Assembly: GCA_964017155.1 (NCBI GenBank)
Contig: OZ024858.1
Span: 24,033,823 to 24,097,822, forward strand
DNA length: 64,000 nt
Source of the DNA: Oasisia sp. SBJ-2009
Lineage: Eukaryota; Annelida; Polychaeta; Sabellida; Siboglinidae
Direction of reading: 5' to 3'
This document shows, piece by piece, positions 1 to 14,901 of the stretch. Made by a program: the position numbers and the translations under genes. The notes under the pieces were generated by a model, which searched no databases, had not been told where the DNA came from, and saw only the letters and a program-made list of their open reading frames with translations. The first letter of the stretch is position 1. The number at the start of each line of letters is the position of its first letter.

Positions 1-2858
1 GCAACAGTGCTAATGATTGGAATGAGTGAATTAACACTGAAGTCCAGCACTTCAATGCTGAACACAACCAGATGGCAGATACCACCAACATGTCAACAGA
101 CATAATGGGAGGCGGACGGGAATAACATGCCCATTACAAACAGAACATCACCAGTCATCATCCGGTGAATCTACGACGACAACAGAACACCACCATACCT
201 TGGAAAAGCCGACGTAACGCACACGTTGTGACATCACAGACAAGCCGATCCTTGTCCCCGATGTTTGAGGTATGACGGAAATGATAATAACTGTCATTGT
301 CACTGCCACTCGCGGTCGCACAATCACTGGATGAACACTGATGACAGCAGAGAGCATGGCAACTAGATTTGCCGGCATGATAGCAAAATGTGTCGGTATG
401 CACCCCACTCTCCATTACACTTCTCCCGTTACACAATGCCATCAAGTACACCACTGGTACCACCAATCAGCAACACAACCCTCTGTTTGTCTAGGGTGAA
501 ATCACTCGGCTGTCGGAACGAAAACACTGGCAAATGGTAGCGAGGAAAAACTGCCAACAATGTAAGCGTTCTTGTGGTGTTGTCTGGTGTCTACCAGTCA
601 AAATGGTTAACACTGTCTGTCACCTTCCCCAGTACTCGTGTTATAATTTGCCATGCATGCATGCTGTTACGCATAATCGTTACTGCACACACACACACAG
701 CTTTTGACCTTCAGCTAATTACAGGATGCCCATGGACATAATTGTGATGATGGTCTAATTTGACAAAGTTATGTCTACGGTTAAACAGAGTGTTCGTATA
801 CATTTTCAATGGCTACAAGTTGTTTTGCACTAGTTATTCTATGTAAAAATAATCAAGATTTTGACATCACATATCTCTATAAAATAGATTCAGGAGTGTT
901 TACATACTAAAAAAATAAGTTATGATATTACAAAAGTCAACACACTTGTACTCTGCACACAGAAGAATATCGACACAGAACATACATTAAATAACATTAA
1001 AAGTTTGTATTCATTCAGCCCAATTCCGGTTTTGTTTTTACTCTGAGAGAACAACATTTTCCACAAAATAAACTAAAATAAAATAAAACAGTCATCTTTT
1101 ACAACACAAAGATCAGTTTACTGTATATCTTGGCATACTAATGAACCAGCCAATGCTAATCTCCACATGACATTTCTTGTAATGTCTTGTCAATCCTTAT
1201 ATAACCCTACCAGTGAGATGCCTGTTGGTACAGCTGTGATTCAGGTATTGAATAAGGGAAATTGACTGAGATCTAAGCTATAAAAACCAACAGCAACTGT
1301 GGTTGCTAAATGGCAGAGGAAAAGTACAGTCAGGAAAAGGTTAAGGTCTTTAAGGATCCCAGTCATACCTCAATAACATAGAGATTACATGTTGCATAGG
1401 TTGGTTTTCTTCAGTCAGGTTAAACAAAGATAAAGTCATGGACAAAACAATTAAGTGCTGGACTGGTAAATGTACAACATATGTTTATGGTGTAATGAAG
1501 TTTTATTCTAATTTGTATTAACTAAACATTTTAGCATGATCAATGAAAAACAGAAAAATTGGTCCTTATTTTTGTTTTATTTCTGTATTTATAATATTGT
1601 TTGTAAGGTTGGAATCAAAATGTGGCAACCAAAATTTCCCCTAGTCCCTTACTTGCCAAGTTAGATGATAGATGGAGCCACTGTCACAGCCAGTTTCACC
1701 GATTTCAAGGACTGGATTCAAATCATGACACCAAAGTGTCACCATTAAAAGGATGGCCTGTACCAATGTGTCTACACTCAAGGTACGCTTGCTCAAAAGA
1801 TGACATCAATGTGTCACAAGAGTGACACAACAACATTCAAAACATTGAAATTTATGTGTCAACGTACAAAATATGACACTAATGTGTCATTGCATACATT
1901 AGACTTCATGTCATGATGAACTATTATTAGAACCATGTCTGCTAGATGAACGTTTTTAAACAGCCATAGATTATGTCATTATACAAAAACGTTTAAACGT
2001 TGTGATAAAACCTATCGATTTATGTGTTGTGGGTGAAACCAACAATTTCACAACTGACATTCTGCAGATCCCGATCAAGATTTTATTGAAAACATTCCGA
2101 GGTGTGCTTAAAACAAGCAGGACAAAAGTGTAGAGCACCGAGTAAAATACGCACGTGAATGGTACACATGCAAAAATGTGTATAAAAACATAAAAAAATC
2201 TGTCAAAGAAATTCCTTGAGCAGCAATCCCAGACAGACATATTTCTAGTTTCAGACACGGCCATCCATCACTGAAGTGTGCCTGAATTTAAGAAGGCACG
2301 TGCAGGGGAAATTAAATCACGCCCAGATGAAACAAGACGCAATCCATCAAGATCGTGTCTTTAATAAACACTGTCATAATATTCCCATCTGATCATCCGA
2401 TGTCCCAACCCACGTTGGGGCAGAAAGGCATTACCCCCGTCGCCGCAAGCCCCCTCTCGATATCAGTAATATGAGGTGCGTATGGCAATAACCAAAGGAT
2501 TTATTGAATATCTTTAGGGGAAACAAATGCCAACTGGAAATGTAGCTTTATTATTTAAAGTCAGTACCCATAAAGTGGGTGAGCAACAGTGTACAGACCA
2601 TGAAACCACGCCCACACACACCAATATGTGCAGATTCACACAACGATGAACACCACAGGTCTGGGTATTACTGTTCAACATTAACTCTAATTTCTAATTA
2701 CAGGTGCTACTAACTAATATATGTAAATTCTAAATTCATTCCTAATGTGAAGCTGGTTATCCCTGGATGCTCATGTAAAAATGATGTAATAAATGCAATA
2801 CAGTATATTGCAAAGGGCAAAATATATGTTTATTTTTCGAGGCAAAACTTCTTCATAG
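1..2858. other. Intergenic, no gene recognised
   Basis: Only short ORFs without recognisable protein motifs occur here. A scatter of TGTCAC words at 1690-1890 does not form an array. I see no RNA gene or coding exon. Confidence 0.5.
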
Positions 2859-2864
2859 TATATA

Positions 2865-2918
<54 letters not shown>
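2859..2918. repeat. (AT)n microsatellite
   Basis: An almost pure AT dinucleotide run with one phase break near 2871. Confidence 0.95.
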
Positions 2919-6299
<3,381 letters not shown>

Positions 6300-6655
6300 A
6301 ATGCTACCATTTCTCCGATATTTCCAGGACCCTTAGATCATTTGTTTCCAAACAAAAACTAAGTTGAATATTGGCAAACGTGCTTTCTCTGTGGCTATGC
6401 CAACAATTTGGAATCAACTCCCTATTACGATTAAATCTTCTGAAAGTATAGACAACTTTGGAAAAAACTGAAAACATATTTGCTTGAAATTGCTTTTCCA
6501 CCATAAATTGTTCAGTGGTTCCATGTTCCAATGACAACTTTTGCCTGTCCCCGTGTATGACTAGCCAAATGATTTTGTTTGTTGCACCTCTGAGATTAAA
6601 CTTTTTAAGCATATAGGCGCTATAGAAATTTTACAATTATTAGTTATTATTATTT
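6300..6655 (+). mobile_element. 3' end of a CR1/L2-like LINE
   Basis: The + strand encodes GKRAFSVAMPTIWNQLPITI, then KSSESIDNFG and, after a frameshift, KKLKTYLLEIAF. This matches the typical C-terminus of non-LTR reverse-transcriptase ORFs (RAFSVAAPxLWNSLP, then FKxxLKTYLF). It ends with a GGCGCTATAGAAATTTTAC tail and ATT repeats, as in 5'-truncated LINE copies. It is a dead fragment. Confidence 0.75.
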
Positions 6656-7954
6656 TTCCCAACAGGCTGATAATAATTATTACTGGTGACTGTACTATAA
6701 TTCAAGTATAATTATTGCATCATTTATAATAATAAAACTGAACACCATAACAGATATAATTATGACTCATCACTGAAAATGAAAACTGAGCGTTGACTGT
6801 TGACACAATTTAAGTATAGAAACTGAAAGATGAAATGTTTAAGCCGTCTTCAAATGTAGTGATATGGTTTCTGGATTCATGTTGTTTAAAACATGATAAC
6901 CAGTTCAATTTCAACGGCATTAGAATTACCAACGGTACCTCCCATTACCTGGAGTTTGTATTGATGTGGTGGCCTTAAACATACACTGTACAGAGAACGG
7001 TTTATTTCCAGACATAATCTGATCTATGGAAACATTTACCTATTTCCAGTTCTAAATAAATTTCACGTGCAAGAAATCCACAAAATGCGTCACTATCTCT
7101 GGACAAATTACTTGCACTATCTATATTTAGTTAGGACCCAGAAGAAACTCTGCAACAATTAATATTTGCCTTCTGTTGTAGTCTTGGGTAAGATCTATGT
7201 GTCACAAGAACTGCTACCTTGAGGCAAGTCTAGACAGTTGGCCTTCACTCTTAGGCGCAGTAAAATAATATCCTGTTCAGAGTTGTAAACATGTCCTCAC
7301 AACTTAGGGTAGGCAGTCTCAAGGTACGAGGTATGCAGGGAAGATGATCTCTCTGTTAATAACTGTTTCCATACTAGTGAAACATACCTTGCCTTGGGGT
7401 TGGCAGACATAAGCTTATTCTTGGACAAAGACTATTCTTGTTTTGAAAGCGTCACAACATGGTGCAGTTACATCACTGTCAGTGTTACAACTGTGATCAG
7501 ATACAGTGGAAAGTACCCAAGTTCTACTTGGAATGTCTTTTACACTGATATAAAACATATTTCTGGTATTTTAGCAGCTGGATACTTGGTCATCTGAGTC
7601 ATGGCTGACATTTGTTTTTGTGTGATGTCATAAGAACTTCTGATGTTGGTTCAATTTAATGAGGCAAGCAAACTGAGTGACTTTATATTGTTGTGTAGCG
7701 CAGCTACCACTTATTACAAATTCATTTCGCAAACAAGTAAACCTACCTACAGCCAGTAGATAGCTGTAGTTTCCACTATGATATATGTCGGCTCATTTGT
7801 ACAACTATTTTAAACACAAGTAAGTATTCATTTATTAAATCAACTAGGGGTAAGATAGAACTATTCATACACTACACATTTTTACAAAGAGGATTTGCAG
7901 TGGGATAAATGTGTTGTTCAAAGAAACAGTTACAAATTACAAATTGTTTGACTG
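6656..7954. other. Intergenic, no gene recognised
   Basis: AT-rich sequence with only short ORFs. I recognise no RNA or repeat structure. Confidence 0.45.
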
Positions 7955-8288
7955 TAAAGGCAAAGGCAAGTTCTTATATAGCGCAGTATCGAGTCCTCAG
8001 GAGCATTCAAAGCGTTTTACACTATACTTCCCTGACAGACCTGTTCACTCAGACACCATCTTGACTTCTTTGGGAAGCATCCAGCCATATGCTACAATTG
8101 ATGCGCGAAGGCTGCTCATACACATATCCACCACTGTCTATAGCCGGATACTCATGTATACAGCTGAGTGAACTGGAGCAATGTAGAGTGAAAAAACTTG
8201 CCCAAGGTTTTAACACTGCAGCACAGGATTCGAACCCAGATTCTCATAGTCGAGAGTCTGAAGCTCTACCCCTGAGCCACTGCGCTCT
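7955..8288 (-). mobile_element. tRNA-derived SINE, copy 1
   Basis: Read on the minus strand, the head has an RNA polymerase III A box (TGGCTCAGGGG, near 8270-8280) and B box (GGTTCGAATCC, 8226-8236). A roughly 250-bp body follows, ending in a TATATAAGAACTTGCC-type tail. The second copy at 32331 aligns over the full length on the opposite strand, including GCAGCCTTCGCGCAT in the body. Confidence 0.85.
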
Positions 8289-9413
8289 ACGACTGAGCCC
8301 CAGTTGTAGCTGGTGTTGGGTCCAAAGTATAGTGTCGAACAGATGGCAACTGTGACATCGTTTCATAACTGCAGTAAATATTCGTCATAAACAGAAGCTG
8401 CTACTACTGGGTCAGTCTGTGTGCAGTACTCAACTTTCCTAGGGCACTGGTTGACAATTATATTCATCACTGGCACTGAACACTTTGATTGCAATCAGAT
8501 GTACTGATCAACAGATGTATGGAAATGTTCATATCAACACAAACATATACTGACAACTATCCAACAGTCAGTGTATAAATTAATTACAGGGTACAACTGG
8601 GGACGGCACAGAAGCATTGTATATACAGACAAAGATCTGTAGCTACACTATTGAATACATAGTGACTTTTATTTGAGCAAATAGCCATAGGAATCACTGA
8701 GGTGTAACAAATATTTTACCACTGTATTAATTACCACAGTTCATAGAGATGAATGTACGTGGTACAAGAATGACGTAAATGAACAGCTTTTGTGACGGAA
8801 ATACATTTAGCAAAACTGAATGATTTCAAACTATGTTGATGTTTAGAAACAGGAAACAAATGTGTGCAAATTATAAAAAATAAATTCCTCCTAATAGCGC
8901 CTTGCAAAAATCAATTCATCTTTTAAAATGCTAATGACATGTTACTTCCAATTTGTTTTAAGGCTATACTAACAACAAGATAGTTTATTAAATTTCTCAA
9001 AGAGAGAACAATGTTGTGGTCAGTACGAACTCATAAAAACAGTAATTACATAGGCAGTCACAGACAAATATTCCATACATTCACATTGGTTCTATGCACT
9101 CCATATTTAATTTATATGATTTAATCAGTTATGATTTTATTTAAGAAGATCGCTACTTCTCTCCCTTGCCCAGCAAAAGTATGGTAAGGATAAATGACAG
9201 TTTACTAGAACAATTTTCATAAAATAAAATGTGTAAGCATTTGAAAGTATTTTAATTAATATTGTCTACATGACACTGTAGTCAGTATTTAACGACTTCT
9301 TAAAATTGATGACTCAATAGTCAATAAACATGTATGTCATTAAATTATTATAATATTAATGACATGAATAAACTAACATCAGATTACAATCAATAACAAC
9401 ACCCCATTCATCC
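8289..9413. other. Intergenic, no gene recognised
   Basis: AT-rich sequence with no ORF above chance length and no repeat I recognise. Confidence 0.45.
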
Positions 9414-9525
9414 AATATACAGATGACCCAGCAACATACAGATGACCCAGCAATACACAGATGACCCAGCATTGGCCAGCAATATACAGATGACCCAGCA
9501 ATATACAGATGACCCAGCAACATGC
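9414..9525. repeat. 19-20-bp tandem repeat
   Basis: About five copies of CAGATGACCCAGCAAYATA, one interrupted by TTGGCCAGC. Confidence 0.85.
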
Positions 9526-9638
9526 AAAACACAGCTAATGACCCAGCATGAGTAATACTTTATTTATAACAATTATAAATGTGTCAATGTGCACTGAATC
9601 ACTGTGAAAGCTTGCATTTTAGTCACCTAGACAGACAT

Positions 9639-9860
9639 GGCTTTATGCAGGACCAAATTATTACTAGTAACACTTGTTTTGGTGGACACATGGATGTTAA
9701 CTGCTAAGCCAATTTACAAACTTAAAATACGTCTGATGACTTGAAATGGACTACAAACACACATGTGACACCATTTACACTCAATCTGACAATATCTATG
9801 GTTTGCAAGACTTTTTCTTACCCGTCCACCCATACGTGTCTCTGCATAAAGTTATGCAGA
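9639..9860 (+). mobile_element. hAT-like MITE, GCTTTATGCAG family, copy 1
   Basis: It starts GGCTTTATGCAGGACCAAAT and ends CTGCATAAAGTTATGCAG, so the ends are inverted repeats. It shares the body GTGGACACATGGATGTTAAC and ACCCGTCCACC with copies at 20256, 24914 and 32881. It has no coding capacity. Confidence 0.75.
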
Positions 9861-10627
9861 CAGTATAAAACCAAATTATATATATATATATATTTATATA
9901 GTTATAGCTTTGTCGCCACCACTACAGAAAACCCATTGTAATAAATCAAAATGATTAACTACAATTAGTACCAAGGTAACGCAGCTAAACAGGTTTGCTT
10001 TGCACCAAGTACCAACTGACGGTGGGTACTCAGCCTTGTTTGGGACTCTGAACTCTTAGAAGGCACCCTTTGTTGAAACTACTACAGATAATGATCTGTA
10101 CGAGGCTGAACAGGATCGGTAAATTCTGATATTGAACTAGCACAACATCTGAATATTTGATGAAAAGATTATGGACATCAATGATCAAAGATAGCTATTT
10201 ACACTGTAGGAGGCAAGTGTCTGTGGAGGAGCACGGCAGAGTAAGGTAAGACATGAACACATGGTTTACCACAACCTCCATAAAATACAGGATCAATACT
10301 TGATAGTCATATTAACTTACCTCCTCCACCTTTCAAAAAACGTACTGCAAACATGTAACAGTTTGTATAAATTAGGTTTGTTTAATTTTCTTTAGACTAT
10401 GTTTGATGTTGTTATTAAAATGTGTTCACATTAAAGTGTATTCTTACACATTACCTGGGTAGGCAAAAATTGAAATAAATTAATGTCAGCAATGTAGAAT
10501 TAAGATTAATTAGTACTGCATAACACTATTAAGAATTAGTACTGTAAAATGTAATAATGCTCTTTCACAAGAATTCTACTTTTTTAACAGATATTAATAC
10601 AGTATTTCTATTTGTGCTATTTATAAT

Positions 10628-11392
10628 AATTATACACGATCTCCTCATTAAGCTATGGCAAAACTATTCCTTTCACATGATCTCCTCTCCTCATTAAGCT
10701 ACGATAAAAATATTCCTTTCACATGATCTCATTAAGCTATAGAAATAAAATTTTCCTTTCACATGATCTCCTCATTAAGCTACGATAAAAATATTCCTTT
10801 CACATGATCTCCTCATTAAGCTACGATAAAAATATTCCTTTCACATGATCTCCTCATTAAGCTACGATAAAAATATTCCTTTCACATGATCTCCTCATTA
10901 AGCTACGGAAATAAAATTTTCCTTTCACATGATCTCCTCATTAAGCTACAATAAAAATGTTCCTTTCACATGATCTCCTCATTAAGATACGGAAATAAGA
11001 TTTTCCTTTCACATGATCTCCTCATTAAGCTATGGAAATAAAATGTTCCTTTCACATGATCTCCTCATTAAGCTACGGAAATAAGATGTTCCTTTCACAT
11101 GATCTCCTCATTAAGGTACGGAAATAAGATTTTCCTTTCATATGATCTCCTCATTAAGCTACGGAAATTAAATGTTCCTTTCACTTGATCTCCTCATTAA
11201 GCTACGGAAATAAAATGTTCCTTTCACATGATCTCCTCATTAAGCTAAGGAAATAATTTGTTTTCTTTCACATGATCTCATTAAGCTACGGGAATAAAAT
11301 ATTCCTTTCACATGATTTCTTCATTAAGCTATGATAAAAATATTCCTTTCACGTGATCTCCTCATTAGGCTTCGGCAAAACATTTCCTTTCA
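10628..11392. repeat. 43-bp minisatellite
   Basis: About 18 units are built around CTCCTCATTAAGCTACG, a variable AT-rich spacer and TTCCTTTCACATGAT. Units come in two interleaved forms, ending in GATAAAAATATTCC or GGAAATAAAATGTTCC. The edges are degenerate. Confidence 0.9.
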
Positions 11393-12394
11393 CTGCTCTA
11401 AAATAGCAATATTTTCAAGGCCTTCACAATCACAGTAATCAAAGTTTCAAAAAAGTATTTCTTTCATAGCACACTGCTAAAAACGGCTGTACATGGGAAC
11501 AGCAACTTCGCCACATTAGCTATAACTCTATGTGTCATTTATGTTTATTTAGCTTTAGACTGAAAGCAATAAAAAATAGCGTGACAGTAATTACAAAATG
11601 CACATTGCAGAGTCCACAACAAGACACAATGCTTCTCTTCAGTAATATTGCACCTAGAGAACAGAACACGACACTTGGTGTGAGTGAGCAAACACTTACT
11701 TAACTTTAGCATTCAATTGACTGTCTGCAGTGTTTATGACCGTAGGGAGCATCTACTAACAACGACAATCAAACCCCACTTCACGGTCATCATCTCAGCA
11801 ACCCAGCCACCTGACAATTAAGGCCACCCCAAGAGTTGAGACTGCCCAAATATAAGTACTTCTATAACAGGCTTAACAGCACAATGTAGGTAATTAGTCT
11901 CACTAATGTGGTCACCTTCCAAATGGGGTCACATCTGTCCTGTTCTGACTGTGACCTTAACTGTGTTGCACTGCCTGCTAACAGTTGGACACACGAGCTA
12001 TCTCTTGTCTACATTGTCACAATTTGCCTTCAAATAAAAATTCTGTAGCAAATGACACATGTTGCAGTCGTGTTTCGTTACCACCAGGGGTAATAGAGCT
12101 CTACAGTGTATATATAATAGTCAATAATCTACCTATTTAGACCCACCGACAGACCTGCCTGAAAAATTGGTGAACAGGTTTTCATCCAACAGTGAACTGA
12201 AATCTAGGCTGTACATAGATTGTTTATAACATAAAATCTATAATACAGTGTATTATTATTATCGTTATTATGACATCAATCTAGATTTATAAACTATATA
12301 AATTAACTTGATATTTGTTATTAATTCCACACTTGAACATGGCCATGTTTATGACATGTTATATTTAATTGCATGCTTGTTTCAAATATAATCG
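11393..12394. other. Intergenic, no gene recognised
   Basis: No recognisable coding sequence or repeat. It ends at the TTAA target of the Kolobok-like element. Confidence 0.45.
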
Positions 12395-13250
12395 TTAAAA
12401 GACAAAAAAAGTTAACTGTTTCGTGGCATACACCTAATAGAGTTAATATAAAGTAACAATTTCCACATATACTCAATTTTTTTTGTAACGCCAGCAGTTT
12501 ACCAGAAAAATATTTTTTAACACCCAGCCATCCAAATACTATGCATCTTAGACGAAGAATGACATCACGACGGTGATCGAGGCGCTCTCCACATAGATTC
12601 CCTGAATGGGGTTTGGCTGTTGTCATGAAATGGCTGCAACTCGGCAACGCGCGTAACATGCTGATGACGGTAAATATAAAGTTGTCTATTATTGTTATCG
12701 CTGAAATCATCCCATCAACTGATGATACATGTCTACATCAAAGCATTTCTCCTCAAAATGGACCGAGCAAAGTGAACTGTACTTGGACTGGAGGGATTCC
12801 AAACAGTACGCCCGCAAATCACCAATGTGAATCCATTGTTTCAATACTACCTGTTGTTTCAACTATTATTGCAACCGTATGCCGAACACGAAGGCATAAT
12901 TACTAAAGTTTACCATAGATTTAACCACAGATTTAGATACGTCTATAAGCAGCTGCTAGATGTCACGCCAACTGAACAAACTGTCGAAGACTCGAAGTTG
13001 TTGACCCTTAACAACGTCGCAGGAAGCTGACTGAGATATAGAATGCCGCGCGCTGAATGGCCAAGCCAAGTTAACCCTTCACCTATGGCGGCGTCTAGAC
13101 CATCGTGGATTTCGTTAGAACTTTAGACTTTAAAGTCACATTCTGAGTAAACCGCTGACGTTAAAAAATTGAGTATATGTGGAAATTGTTACTTTGTATT
13201 AACTCTATTAGGTGTATGACACGAAACCATAGCCTTTTTTTGTCCTTTAA
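12395..13250 (-). mobile_element. Kolobok-like non-autonomous transposon, copy 1 (THAP remnant)
   Basis: The element is bounded by TTAA on both sides (12395-12398 and 13247-13250). It has inverted arms of about 90 bp that include AATTTCCACATATACTC. On the minus strand it encodes [12 protein letters not shown] and, after stops and a frame change, [16 protein letters not shown]. These are the first Cys pair and the C-x2-H end of a THAP zinc finger. TTAA duplications plus THAP proteins are characteristic of Kolobok elements, but no transposase catalytic domain is visible. The second copy is at 23825. Confidence 0.75.
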
Positions 13251-13334
13251 AGTTATTCTACTCTTATGGGCAAGGTGTCAAATTTCAAACTTCAGGAATA
13301 CCTGGTAGAGTGTTCATAAAGTCAGTACTTTAGT

Positions 13335-13585
13335 CAGGGGTCGAAGCAGTGGTAGTCTTGTAGTCCAAGGGCTACCAGAAACTTGGTAGGACTACCAAAG
13401 ATGATGACAGCAGTCGTCTGATGGACTACCACAAAATTTGGGAATATTTTTCAGATTTTATGTTTGTCCTGATATTTGGCTTAAATCTGGACCATATGAC
13501 TACCAGATATATCTGAGGACTACCAGATTTCCCAACTAAGTAGTCCTACTGACTACCAGAAATTTTGGAGTTATTTCTACCCCTG
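13335..13585. mobile_element. hAT-like MITE with CAGGGGTCGAA termini
   Basis: The ends CAGGGGTCGAA and TTCTACCCCTG are inverted repeats, and TTAGT flanks both sides. The interior repeats the words ACTACCAGAT and GGACTACCA, as in the widespread CAGGG-terminated hAT MITEs of invertebrates. The 5-bp flanking repeat is shorter than the usual 8-bp hAT duplication. Confidence 0.6.
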
Positions 13586-14898
13586 TTAGTCATTGCAATA
13601 CAATTTACAGAAAGTATAATCAAACTTTATGGTGATCGTATGCTACTGCCATCACACAAAATGACAACACAAAACATACCAATGACACAGTCGTGACTCC
13701 ACATGAGGAATGCAGACGATGCACAAGTGCAGTTTACAAACAAGAGTAATTATTACCGGAGCATATCCTGCATTAAACTGTAATCATGCTCAGCAGTCAA
13801 ATAACTTCCCTGATCTACAGCTAACTGGACGTCTGCACTATATGACAACAGATAGTAAACATTTCATATAATTCTCCATTGTGCTTGCTATTCTCTGGAC
13901 ACTTCTCCTTCCCCAACGAGAAGCAAACAATTACCTTCTTTGACTTTGGGGCCATTTTGGTCATGGGTACTTTTACCAAAAATATTCAATCAATCAACTC
14001 AACCCATCATATCACATACTAAAAATACAAGAACAAAGCAATATGAGACGTGAATATTGATTGTATATATATCAACTAGAATACATGTAGACATGTATAT
14101 GTCATGTCACGGACTAATTTTGTGTTTGTTTATTCACGACTTCATCAAGGCTAGCTGTCACCAGCTGAGCCTGGACTGAGGGGGTGGGAGTGGTCACAAA
14201 TCACTTAGTCTACGAACATGTGGGTGTCATTGCATGTTTCAACAATATTTTCATGTTGCAACGGCTATAAATGATATAAAATGTGTGATCACGATAGGAT
14301 TGCAAACTGTAACGAGACCATTTTTGACAACAACTTATCAAAATACATCTCCCCATCCACTGATCCAAGTGGGTCAGTGACAGTGCCAAAAAGCCGGACG
14401 TCAGGGCTCAAGCCAATATTATTTTCAGACCCTTGTTAACTGCCAAGAAAACAGCTGCGATGTGTGGAATATTGTACACAGTCTGAAAAGAAACGTGAAG
14501 TGAAAAATGCAAACTATGTCGATACTAACCTGAATTTGGAGCCAGTTAATGCGGCCAAATCCCTCATCCTCGACGGCCTCTCATTCTCGAAGCCATCGTC
14601 AGTGCCCGGATGTAGGATGACGTCAAATTATGTCAAAAAGAGAACTTATTAAATTAAACTTACTAACAATATTACGCACTTTTCTTCTGAAGATTGGCTA
14701 CCTTGGAAATGTTGTCGCTGCACGAATGTTTTCATAGATAACACAGAAAAACTGTCACCATGACGCTAAGTGACTGGACATAAGTTTACAGCAAACGTAA
14801 ATCGGTCGCACCTGCGGTGAAAGACACTTCCGTTTCCAGACAAAATATGGTTGTTGTTTCAAAGTAAAACTATTCACTTTGTCGCACTGTTTGCAACT
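13586..14898. other. Upstream region of PDPK1, no gene recognised
   Basis: The probable promoter and 5' UTR region, with one CRE-like site at 14618. The 62-codon ORF at 14464 has no recognisable motif. Confidence 0.35.
14618..14625. promoter_or_regulatory. CRE-like palindrome TGACGTCA
   Basis: A perfect 8-bp cAMP-response-element palindrome lies about 275 bp upstream of the tentative PDPK1 first exon. No TATA box is evident nearby. One 8-mer can occur by chance, and a promoter role is inferred only from its position. Confidence 0.2.
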
Positions 14899-14901
14899 AT
14901 G
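14899..14901 (+). CDS. PDPK1: PDPK1 putative first coding exon (ATG only)
   Basis: An ATG is followed directly by a perfect GTAAGT donor. It is in phase 0 with the next exon, giving Met then DKVNGVL. A short upstream ORF starts at 14847 and stops after six codons. The call rests only on the donor match and the phase. Translation could instead begin at the in-frame ATG at 21108 in exon 2, with 14899 lying in a 5' UTR exon, or at a first exon I have not found. Confidence 0.35.

Noticed and set aside
8226..8288. A tRNA gene (A and B boxes present)
   Set aside because: The cloverleaf is not complete and the sequence runs on into a roughly 330-bp body shared with a second copy, so it is a SINE head.
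10628..11392. CRISPR-like array with regular units
   Set aside because: The units are tandem with no unique spacers. Variation is gradual, as in a minisatellite, and the genome is animal.
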